From positions 35,866 to 99,865 of the forward strand of contig JAUXVE010000015.1 of NCBI GenBank assembly GCA_030680415.1: DNA of 64,000 nucleotides, given 5' to 3'. The notes beneath the pieces are model-generated. The model did not search any database and was not told the DNA's origin. It saw only the letters and a list, made by a program, of their open reading frames with translations. Positions within the stretch are counted from its first letter, which is position 1; each line of letters opens with the position of its first letter. Positions 27,191 to 34,107 of this stretch are shown one piece after another. The DNA comes from Rubrivivax sp. (GTDB taxonomy: Bacteria > Pseudomonadota > Gammaproteobacteria > Burkholderiales > Burkholderiaceae_C). Position numbers and translations under genes: made by a program.

Positions 27191-27540
27191 TCAACGCGTG
27201 GCATTGATCTCCGCGACGGTGAGCGCGGTCATGTTGACGATGCGGCGCTGCCGGTCCGGCAGCATCAGGCCGGCCATGCAGGCATAGACACCGACGTCGG
27301 CGCGATGTGCATCATCAGGCGCTGGTCCACGGGCCGGGGAGTGAGGTGGTCACGGCCGAAGGCCGTGGCCGCACCGGCATCGACCGGCGTCACCAGATCG
27401 GTCTGCTCGGCCAGGGCCAGATCGCGCTGCTTGGTCAGCTGCTTGGTGGCGTTGACGGCGATCCTGCCCAGCGGCGGGAACTCGGGGTGTTCGAGCGAGG
27501 CCTGGCGGAGCTCGGCGTCCTTGTCTTGTGGCGTGGTCAT
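27191..27540 (-). pseudogene. maeB: malic enzyme MaeB remnant (ends retained, middle deleted)
   Basis: The start matches the malic enzyme N-terminus (EHPEFPPLGRIAVNATKQ, then TKQRDLALA). After about 12 unrelated residues it jumps to a stretch from the end of the malic domain (FGRDHLTPRPVDQRLM). In a second frame it then jumps to the phosphotransacetylase-like C-terminus (QRRIVNMTALTVAEIN), ending at 27191. A normal MaeB is about 760 aa; fewer than 115 codons remain. At least two internal deletions and a frameshift are needed. Confidence 0.68.
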
Positions 27541-27572
27541 GAAGTCCTGTCGGCGATGCCGGGCCTCGCGGC

Positions 27573-28526
27573 TCAGCCCGTGGCCAGTTGCACCAGCGCC
27601 GCGCGTAGGTGATCGGCGTCCATGTCGGTGATGGCGACGCGCGCCGTCAGGAACATCGGTCGCTCGATCTGCAGGCTCGGCGCCACGAGGAGGCACTGCA
27701 CCCAGCCCTTGAATTGGTCGGTCATCCGCTGGTGGGCGAGCTGCCCTTGGCGTACCGCGTCTGTCGAAACGACATCGGGCAGCAGGGTGACCAGCACGGC
27801 CCGCTCGGAGCCGACCTCCAAGGTGGCGACGTCGTCGCCTTCCTGGCACGTCGTTTCGATCTGCGCGAGTTCGAGCGCCGGATCGCTCCTCAGGATCTGC
27901 CTGATGAGTTCGAGCAGGCACTCCCGCAGGACCGGCGCCGGCAGCGGGTCGACGTTCTCGGTCGCCCGGATGAGGCCCGCGAGCCCCAGCAGCGCGGCGT
28001 CGCCGCCGTCGTAGCGTATGCAGCGCAGCTGCCATTCAGGATGCTGCTGGCAGGCGGCGGCGATCTCGCGTGGATCGCTGGCGGCGTAGCAGGCGGCATC
28101 CAGCCAGCCCATGGTGTCTTCGAACGCGTCGATCGAGCCGATGCCTTCGGGAAACTGCCGCACGTAGGAGCGGGGGTCGCGCACACCGTGTCGCCTGCGC
28201 AGCAGCGGCGAAGTCAGGTGCACGTGCTCACCCGCGCGCCAGATCGCGGCGCACACGTGGGCTTGTCCGCCGGCGGGCAGGTACTGCACGAGCTTCAGAT
28301 GGTGACCCGCCGGGCCCTGCTTCGGCGCTGCCGGCGCCAACCGCGGCGCCACCGGCAAGTCCCGCCTGGACGCATCGCGCAGCATGGCGACGGTGTCGAT
28401 GTCGGCTGCAACTGGCTGCCGCGAAAAAGGCCGGGACTGATTCAAGAGAGGGAGGTCAGCGCTTCTACTCAAGCAAATGTAATACGATCCGGGTGAACGT
28501 ACAATGGTAATGTGATTACCATGCAT
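27573..28526 (-). CDS. hypothetical protein
   Basis: I do not recognise this 317-aa protein. It has no signal peptide or membrane segment. It is rich in Leu, Ala and Asp, with an aromatic patch (WRAGEHVHLTSPLL) and a patch with GSIDAFEDTMGWLDAA. It could be an ATP-independent accessory or regulatory protein. The ATG at 28526 sits next to a palindrome, which makes that start doubtful. The ATG at 28385 (MLRDASRRDL, 269 aa) is a reasonable alternative. It lies between a decayed maeB and a decayed ptsP on the same strand. Confidence 0.5.
   Translation of the reverse strand: MHGNHITIVRSPGSYYICLSRSADLPLLNQSRPFSRQPVAADIDTVAMLRDASRRDLPVAPRLAPAAPKQGPAGHHLKLVQYLPAGGQAHVCAAIWRAGEHVHLTSPLLRRRHGVRDPRSYVRQFPEGIGSIDAFEDTMGWLDAACYAASDPREIAAACQQHPEWQLRCIRYDGGDAALLGLAGLIRATENVDPLPAPVLRECLLELIRQILRSDPALELAQIETTCQEGDDVATLEVGSERAVLVTLLPDVVSTDAVRQGQLAHQRMTDQFKGWVQCLLVAPSLQIERPMFLTARVAITDMDADHLRAALVQLATG
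28504..28522. promoter_or_regulatory. perfect 8-bp-arm palindrome, candidate operator
   Basis: ATGGTAAT-GTG-ATTACCAT is an exact inverted repeat with a 3-nt spacer in a locally AT-rich patch. It lies just upstream of, or at, the start of the hypothetical gene on the minus strand. The size and symmetry fit a dimeric repressor site. The cognate regulator is unknown. Confidence 0.5.
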
Positions 28527-28572
28527 CGAACCCGCGGTCCGCTGTTTCGCCGGCGTTCCGTCGCGCCTTCGT

Positions 28573-29509
28573 TCAGCGCACCTCTGACTCGGCGGCGGGG
28601 CTCTTCAAGCCGGCGGCGTCGAATGCTGCGTTCAGCATCTGGCGCACCTCGAGTGGATCCTCGGCAGCCAGGGCGAGCACTGCCATGGCTTGCGCTTGCT
28701 GGCGACTGAACGTTCGCAGCGCGAGCTTGACGGCGGGGATGCTGGCCGCGGCCATGCTCAGCGTTTCGACGCCCAGACCCATCAGGAGAACGGCGGCCTG
28801 CGGGTCGCCCGCCATCTCGCCGCAGACGCTGAGCGGCCGCCGGGCGTCGAGCGCGCCGCGTGCGGTGCTGTCGATGGCCCGCAGCACCGCCGGATGCAGG
28901 CTGTCGAAGTGGCGCGCCAGGCAGCGGCGCGAACGAGCAGTTCACGCACGGCATCCACTTCCTGAGCCGAGCTGATCATGGGCAGCAGGACCTTCAGGTT
29001 GCCCATGCCCGCGTTGGCGCGCAGCAAGGCGCGCAACTGCACCAGGAAGATGCCCGGCTGTCCAGCGTCAGTCGGATCCCGCGCCAGCCGAGGAAGGCGC
29101 TGTCCTCCTGCAGCGGGAAGTACGGCAACCCCTTGTCGCCTCCGACGTCCAGCGTGCGCATCGTCACCGGCCTGGGCGCGAACCTTGCCAGGACTTCGCG
29201 GTAGACGCGGACCTGTTCGTCCGCCGAAGGAAACGAGTCACGCACCATGAAGGAGAACTCGGTGCGGAACAGACCGATCCCCTCGGCACCGCTGTCGAGC
29301 ACCGTGGCCAGGTCGGACGACAGACCGACATTGGCCTGCAAGGCAACCCGTGCGCCGTCGGGTGTCTGGGCCGGCAGTTCGCGCAGCGCCGCCAGCGTGT
29401 CGGCCGAAGCGTGCTGCTGCGCGCTGACGCGCTCGAAGTCGGCCGCAGCGGACGGCAGGACACAGGTGCCGATGCCGATGCCCGGCGCGCCCTTGATGCC
29501 GCGCAGTTG
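28573..29509 (-). pseudogene. ptsP: PEP-protein phosphotransferase (PtsP/EI-like) remnant
   Basis: Pieces of an enzyme I-type protein occur in order: the domain start (LRGIKGAPGIGIGT), then ALQANVGLSSDLATVL with SGAEGIGLFRTEFSFM, then RTLDVGGDKGLPYFPLQ. After a frameshift near 29050 come RALLRANAGMGNLKVLLPMI and, after another break, SVCGEMAGDPQAAVLLMG to the end. The phosphohistidine segment, the GAF domain and about 80 residues around the PEP-binding loop are missing. The organism would need another enzyme I for a nitrogen PTS. Confidence 0.78.
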
Positions 29510-29737
29510 AGCGGGCGGTGCGCGTTTGCGGCCTGCGCTGAACCCCTGGGCACCCCGGGACGAGTCGGCGTGAGCCAGGCCTGTCGGCGCCGCTGCTGGC
29601 GGTGAGTGGGCAGCCCGTACGCTTGCCGATGTTGTCGGGCGTGGTCGTCGAAGCTCCTGGGTCGGTGCCTTGCAGCGCCAGTCGGGGACCCGGCGGGCTG
29701 GAGTTCTCCCTGCTAGCCGTGCCATCTGAATCGTCCT

Positions 29738-29756
29738 GAATGATACTAGAATGATA
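29738..29756 (+). promoter_or_regulatory. tandem direct repeats upstream of the RHH gene
   Basis: GAATGATA-CTA-GAATGATA: two identical 8-mers with an 11-bp period (one helical turn) in an AT-rich patch 25-43 bp before the start of the ribbon-helix-helix gene. RHH repressors such as CopG and omega often bind helically phased repeats near their own promoter, so this is a candidate autoregulatory operator. Confidence 0.45.
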
Positions 29757-29780
29757 ATCAGACTGACATATGGAGATCGC

Positions 29781-29984
29781 ATGGAACTGAAAACCGCGCG
29801 TTTGACGGTGCTGGTCGATCCCGCAAAGAAGAAGGCGTTCGAAACGCTGTGCGCGCGCCAGGACGTCACGCCGTCGCAGGTGGTTCGGCGACTGATACGT
29901 GACTATCTGCTGCACCACGGGGTGAGCTTCGTTCCCAGCGGCGCGGAGGAAGACGAAGACGAGGCAGGCGCTTCCAGGCGTTGA
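29781..29984 (+). CDS. ribbon-helix-helix DNA-binding protein
   Basis: The 67-aa paralogue of the protein at 26029-26313 has strand KTARLTVLVDP and helices KKKAFETLCARQD and PSQVVRRLIRDYLLHHG. It lacks the basic tail and ends with an acidic EEDEDE patch. Start 29781 has GGAGA upstream at 29772. A 15-bp sequence (TTGACCAGGCGC-ATG) is nearly duplicated at its stop and 19 bp on. The next gene, a pyruvyl-transferase-family protein, follows closely and may be co-transcribed. Confidence 0.82.
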   Translation: MELKTARLTVLVDPAKKKAFETLCARQDVTPSQVVRRLIRDYLLHHGVSFVPSGAEEDEDEAGASRR

Positions 29985-30012
29985 CCAGGCGCCATGCCGA
30001 TTGACCAGGCGC

Positions 30013-31227
30013 ATGTCCGAGGCCGCCTTGGCCAAGTCGATCATTCTGTTCGGTGCCTTCGATCGCCACAACCTCGGTGATCTGCTGTTTCCGCACATTG
30101 CGGCGGCGCTGTTGCCGGGCCGGGACCTCGTCTACGCCGGCCTGGCCCGGCGTGACCTGCGACGCTACGGCGGCCACGAGGTGCGAGCACTGCCCGAGGT
30201 GACCGCCGTGCCGCGGGCCGGCGCGGCGGCGCTGATCCATGTCGGCGGCGAGATCCTGACCTGCAGCGCCTGGCAGGCCGCCGTCATGCTGCTGCCGCCG
30301 CCGCAGGTGCAGGCCACCGTCGCCTACCTCGAAGCGCGACCGCAGGAACGGCTGGATTGGGTTTGCCGTGCGCTGGGCACGGCGGCGCTGGCGCCGTACG
30401 TGGCCTCGCGCCAGCGTCTGCCGGGCGTCGACCGGGTGGTCTACGCCGGCGTCGGCGGCGTCGGCCTGGCCGCATGCGATCCGCCGCTGCGCTGCGAGGT
30501 GCTGTCCGCGCTCGGCGCTGCAGACCATGTCGGCGTGCGCGACCGGCTGACGCTGGCGCAACTGGTGCATGCCGGGATCCCGGCCCGGCTGATCCCGGAT
30601 CCGGCGGTGATGGTGGCCGATCTGTTCGGCGCCCGCATCGGCCGCCAGGCCGACCAGGGTGAAGTGGCCGCGGTGCGGCGCGCTTTCCCCCGCGGCTACC
30701 TCGCGGTGCAGTTCAGCGCCGACTTCGGCGACGATGTCTCGCTGGGCCGGCTGGCCGCGCCGCTGGAACGTGCGGCGGCGACAGCGGGGCTCGGCGTGGT
30801 GCTGTTCCGCGCCGGCGCGGCGCCCTGGCATGACGACCTCGACGGCTTGCAGCGCCTGGCGGCGCGGCTGCCGCCGGGGTCGGTGCGTGTCTTCTCGTCG
30901 CTCGTCCTGTGGGACCTGTGCGCGCTCATCGCCTGCAGCCGCGGCTACTGCGGCAGCAGCCTGCACGGCCGCGTCGTCGCGATGGCGTTTGCACGGCCCC
31001 GCGTCAGCCTGCGCCTGCCCGGCCTGGCCGGCGCTGCCGACAAGACGGCCGCCTTCGCCGCGACCTGGGACGAACCCGAACTGCACCCCAACGTCGACCT
31101 CGACCAGGTCGCGGACGGCATCGGCCGCGCGCTCGCCACCGACCCGGCGCGGCTGCGCCGCAGGGCCGCGGCGCTGGTGGGCGACTACCGGCGGGGCTTC
31201 GAGGCGAGCCGACGCGCCTTGAGCTGA
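30013..31227 (+). CDS. polysaccharide pyruvyl transferase family protein
   Basis: The 404-aa protein has a GT-B-like pyruvyltransferase fold: ILFGAFDRHNLGDLLFPHI at the N-terminus, GVRDRLTLAQLVHAG with LIPDPAVMVADLF in the middle, and YCGSSLHGRVVAMAFARP near the C-terminus. The family adds pyruvate ketals to envelope or capsular sugars. No glycosyltransferase neighbours are present, so its target is unclear. An in-frame TTG at 30001 is an alternative start. Confidence 0.82.
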   Translation: MSEAALAKSIILFGAFDRHNLGDLLFPHIAAALLPGRDLVYAGLARRDLRRYGGHEVRALPEVTAVPRAGAAALIHVGGEILTCSAWQAAVMLLPPPQVQATVAYLEARPQERLDWVCRALGTAALAPYVASRQRLPGVDRVVYAGVGGVGLAACDPPLRCEVLSALGAADHVGVRDRLTLAQLVHAGIPARLIPDPAVMVADLFGARIGRQADQGEVAAVRRAFPRGYLAVQFSADFGDDVSLGRLAAPLERAAATAGLGVVLFRAGAAPWHDDLDGLQRLAARLPPGSVRVFSSLVLWDLCALIACSRGYCGSSLHGRVVAMAFARPRVSLRLPGLAGAADKTAAFAATWDEPELHPNVDLDQVADGIGRALATDPARLRRRAAALVGDYRRGFEASRRALS

Positions 31228-31282
31228 CTGGCAGCGACTCGGGACTCTTGGGAACTTGCGCGCCGTCTCCCGGGCAGCGCGC

Positions 31283-32137
31283 TCACCGACTGCGCTGCGC
31301 GCCGCTTGCGCCGCGAGGCACTGCCGACGTCGGCGCCTCGCGCAAGCGCACCGCCAGCGTCTGAGTGGCGCGCCCGATCAGCCCGCTCTCGTCATAGAGC
31401 GCCGACTCGGCCATGCCGCAGCCGTTGCCGCCAAAAACGCTGCGCGCCTGCAGACAGATCCACTCACCGACCGGCCGGCGCAACAAGTTGACGGTCAGGT
31501 CGCAGTTGACGAAGCTGTAGCGGTGGAAATCCAGCGCGGCGCTGATGCCGTTGCCGGAATCGGCCGCCACGGCGACGCGCTGGTACGGGCTGGGCTCCTC
31601 GCCATCGACCAGCGGGTGGCGCAGGCGAAACCATGCCGTGCACGGGCCGTCGAAGAAGCGGCCTTCGGCGACGCGGTTCTCGACGAGGTCGCCGTAGCCC
31701 GTGTCGAGACCGGGGAACGGCATGCGGCACAACGGGCTCTCGGACACCGGCTTCGGCGCCCGAGGCAAGGGGTGGCTTGCCGTGCCGGCGGGCACCGGCA
31801 GATCGTCCTCGCGCTGCATCAACGCCGTGAAGCGTGCCACTTCCTTGCCGTTGGCGACGAGCTGCGCCGAGTAGTGACCGGCATTGCGGCCGATGTAGTC
31901 CGCTGCCACTTCGACACGGCACTCGCCGATCGGCACCGGGCGCAGCAGATTCCCGGTCAGGCGCCCCAGGTGGCTCAGCCCTTCGGATGCGGCCAGGCGT
32001 TCGATCGCCCGGCACACGAGCGCCGACGGCGGGCCGGCATGCTGGTGATCGGGGTGCCAGGGGCCGCGCGTCAGGCCGCTGGCATGGAACAGCCGGCCGT
32101 CGCTGCTGGTGTAGGCGCAAGTGCGGGGCAAGGTCAT
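31283..32137 (-). CDS. acyl-CoA thioesterase-like (double hotdog) protein
   Basis: The 284-aa protein resembles TesB-type double-hotdog thioesterases. The N-terminal hotdog includes GGPP-like HQHAGPPSALVCRAIERLA. The C-terminal hotdog includes SFVNCDLTVNLLRRPVGEW, and the end shows the usual ALYDESGLIGRATQTLAV. It would hydrolyse acyl-CoAs in the cytoplasm; substrate range is unknown. ATG 32137 was preferred over an in-frame TTG six bases upstream. Confidence 0.8.
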   Translation of the reverse strand: MTLPRTCAYTSSDGRLFHASGLTRGPWHPDHQHAGPPSALVCRAIERLAASEGLSHLGRLTGNLLRPVPIGECRVEVAADYIGRNAGHYSAQLVANGKEVARFTALMQREDDLPVPAGTASHPLPRAPKPVSESPLCRMPFPGLDTGYGDLVENRVAEGRFFDGPCTAWFRLRHPLVDGEEPSPYQRVAVAADSGNGISAALDFHRYSFVNCDLTVNLLRRPVGEWICLQARSVFGGNGCGMAESALYDESGLIGRATQTLAVRLREAPTSAVPRGASGAQRSR

Positions 32138-32214
32138 CGGCAATCCACCTTCGGTGCTTGGTCGGGTACCGAATCATCGCCTGGGCGGCGGCTGTCCGTG
32201 TCGTGCCCGCAAGG

Positions 32215-33165
32215 TCATCGACGGTCGTCGGCAGCGGGCACCGCCGCGCGCGCCTTGCCTCGCCCCTTCTTCGGTGCCCGCTGCGCTTCCTGCGCTTCGC
32301 CGCTCGTCACCCATCGCAAATGTTCTGCGGGCGTTTCCAGCGTGATACGTCCCAGCGCTCCGGATCGAAAGTCATTCAGCACCACTTCGGCCGCCTGCTG
32401 CAGGTTGTGCCGGCCGCCGGTTTGCACCAGGCCGCGCTGGCGGGCGATCAGGGCCAGCAGCGCATCGGCATGCAGCGCCGCCAGCCCTGCCGCATCGGGC
32501 AGCTCGTAGCGGGCGGCAATCGCGCCGGCATAGGCAGCCTGCAGCCTCTCCAACAGCGCCAGCGCCACCTCCTGTTCGTCGTAGGCATTGCGGCCGATCG
32601 CGCCGCTGGCGGCCAGGTGGTAGCCGCTCCGCGCCGCCGTGATGCGCGGCCACAGCATGCCCGGCGTGTCGTACAGGGTCACATCGCTGGCCAGCGCGAT
32701 CACCTGCTCGGTCCTGGTGATGCCGGCCTCGTCGCCGGTCTTGGCCGCCTTGCGCCGTGCCAGGGTGTTGATGAGCGTGCTCTTGCCCACGTTGGGGATA
32801 CCGCAGATCAGCACCCGCAGCGGCTTGACCATGCCGCCGCGCAGCGGCGCCAGTGCCCGGCAGGCCTGTATCAGCCGGGCAGCGAGCGCGGCCTCGCTGG
32901 CGTCCAGGCCGATCGCACGCGTGGCGGCCAGGGCGTTGTAATGGTCCAGCCACAGCGCGGTGCGGGCCGGGTCGGCCAGGTCCTGCTTGTTCAGCAGCTT
33001 GAGCGCCGGTTTGCCCTTCGTCAGGGCGGCCAGCAGCGGGTTGGCGCTGGCGCCGGGTAGCCGGGCATCCAGCATCTCGATGACCACGTCGATGCCGGAC
33101 TTCAGCCGCTCCACCATCGCCAGCCGGGTGGTGTGCATGTGGCCGGGGAACCATTGAATGGCCAT
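32215..33165 (-). CDS. rbgA: YlqF/RbgA-type circularly permuted GTPase (ribosome assembly)
   Basis: The 316-aa GTPase shows the circular permutation of this family: G4 (LLNKQDLAD) comes before G1 (GIPNVGKSTLIN), followed by G3 (YDTPGML). It begins MAIQWFPGHMHTTR, the signature N-terminus of YlqF. Family members act in late large-subunit assembly. The C-terminus is a Lys/Arg tail. Start 33165 was chosen because the open frame upstream has no similarity. Confidence 0.9.
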   Translation of the reverse strand: MAIQWFPGHMHTTRLAMVERLKSGIDVVIEMLDARLPGASANPLLAALTKGKPALKLLNKQDLADPARTALWLDHYNALAATRAIGLDASEAALAARLIQACRALAPLRGGMVKPLRVLICGIPNVGKSTLINTLARRKAAKTGDEAGITRTEQVIALASDVTLYDTPGMLWPRITAARSGYHLAASGAIGRNAYDEQEVALALLERLQAAYAGAIAARYELPDAAGLAALHADALLALIARQRGLVQTGGRHNLQQAAEVVLNDFRSGALGRITLETPAEHLRWVTSGEAQEAQRAPKKGRGKARAAVPAADDRR

Positions 33166-33211
33166 CGGGGGTGGGTTCGGCTCGGGTGTCGGTGAAGCCC
33201 GATTGTCCGGG

Positions 33212-33301
33212 ATGGGAGGCTCGGGGTGCAGCATCAAGCGCGTGGGCAGCGTCGACGACTGGAAGCAGAACATCAGCTTCAAGGAACGGCGCTTCAGCTG
33301 A
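33212..33301 (+). CDS. short ORF followed by a terminator (possible gene tail or small protein)
   Basis: A 29-codon frame encodes MGGSGCSIKRVG then SVDDWKQNISFKERRFS and stops 38 bp before a strong intrinsic terminator. The C-terminal half looks protein-like and basic. It could be a genuine small protein or the last exon-like remnant of a longer gene whose body is gone. I recognise no family. Confidence 0.3.
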   Translation: MGGSGCSIKRVGSVDDWKQNISFKERRFS

Positions 33302-33338
33302 GGGGATGTCTCCTCACGGCGCCCGGCGCCGTGTTCGA

Positions 33339-33362
33339 GGGGTGCCACGGGCACCCCTTTTT
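33339..33362 (+). terminator. Rho-independent terminator
   Basis: GGGGTGCC-ACG-GGCACCCC followed by TTTTT gives an 8-bp perfect GC stem, a 3-nt loop and a U-run on the plus strand. It lies in the gap between the rbgA-like gene and mobB, which both point left, so it would end the short plus-strand ORF at 33212-33301 or a lost gene. Confidence 0.8.
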
Positions 33363-33418
33363 GATGGTGTGGCCCGTGGCCCCGGCCTTCGCTGCGGCTG
33401 ACCGAACGCGGCGCCGGA

Positions 33419-33919
33419 TCAGCGCCCGGCAGCGTTCGCAAGGACGAAGCCTGCGATAGCCGCGGTGTCGGCCAGGTCCAGCCGCGTGATGCCCGGCGCG
33501 GGCAGGGGCCCGTCGCTCGCGATCGCCAGGATGCCCGGCCAATCGGGCCACAAGGTCGGCTTGCCAAGCTCGGCGCGCCAGACCTCCAGTTTGGGAAAAC
33601 CGCCGTTCTTGAAGCCCTCGATCAGCACCAGGTCGCAGCGCTGCAGGCGGCTCAGCAGGTAGTCCAGTGGCGGCTCCTCGGCGCCGCGCAGTTCGTGCAT
33701 CAGCGCCCAGCGGTCATTACCGAGCAACAGCACTTCGCTGCACCCGGCCTCGCGCAGGCGGTACGAGTCCTTGCCCGGCCGGTCGATGTCGATGTTCTTC
33801 TTGTGGCTGTGCTTGATGAGCGAGACGACCAGGCCGCGGGAAGTGATTTCGGGCACCAGACGCTCGAGCAGCGTGGTCTTGCCCATGCCGGAATGGCCGG
33901 CGATACCGAAGACTTTCAT
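33419..33919 (-). CDS. mobB: molybdopterin-guanine dinucleotide biosynthesis adaptor protein
   Basis: The 166-aa P-loop NTPase has Walker A GHSGMGKTTLLERL and the MobB signature SLIKHSHKKNIDIDRPGKDSYRLREAG with LIEGFKN. MobB assists MobA in building the bis-MGD cofactor that DMSO-reductase-family enzymes need. It is divergent from arrA, sharing about 190 bp of upstream DNA. That fits joint control with the molybdoenzymes ArrA and ArxA in this island. No mobA is in the window. Confidence 0.92.
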   Translation of the reverse strand: MKVFGIAGHSGMGKTTLLERLVPEITSRGLVVSLIKHSHKKNIDIDRPGKDSYRLREAGCSEVLLLGNDRWALMHELRGAEEPPLDYLLSRLQRCDLVLIEGFKNGGFPKLEVWRAELGKPTLWPDWPGILAIASDGPLPAPGITRLDLADTAAIAGFVLANAAGR

Positions 33920-34021
33920 GGACTTCCAAGCCGCAGAGAAGTGCGCATTCTGCCCGCCTGTCGATGCACTGCTGGCGGTACCCAAACCCCCATGGGTATA
34001 AGGGTTAATCTCTATGGCGTT

Positions 34022-34035
34022 TGTCCCAAGTCAAC
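34022..34035 (+). promoter_or_regulatory. possible FNR/Anr-type box upstream of arrA
   Basis: TTGTC-CCAA-GTCAA resembles the FNR consensus TTGAT-N4-ATCAA, with matches at the outer TTG and TCAA. It lies about 75 bp upstream of the arrA ATG, in the mobB-arrA gap. Oxygen control of an anaerobic reductase is expected. The match is imperfect and a single short site can occur by chance. Confidence 0.35.
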
Positions 34036-34107
34036 ACGCCACCCCCCCCCCGCACGACAGACTCGCGCTGATCGAAAACCAGGCGCAGCGACGCGCAGGA
34101 GCACGAC

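Noticed and set aside
33950..34107. ArxR-type GTTACC-N4-GGTAAC sites upstream of arrA
   Set aside because: Only loosely similar TACCCA/TGGGTA arms are present with a different spacing, so common control by ArxR is not supported.
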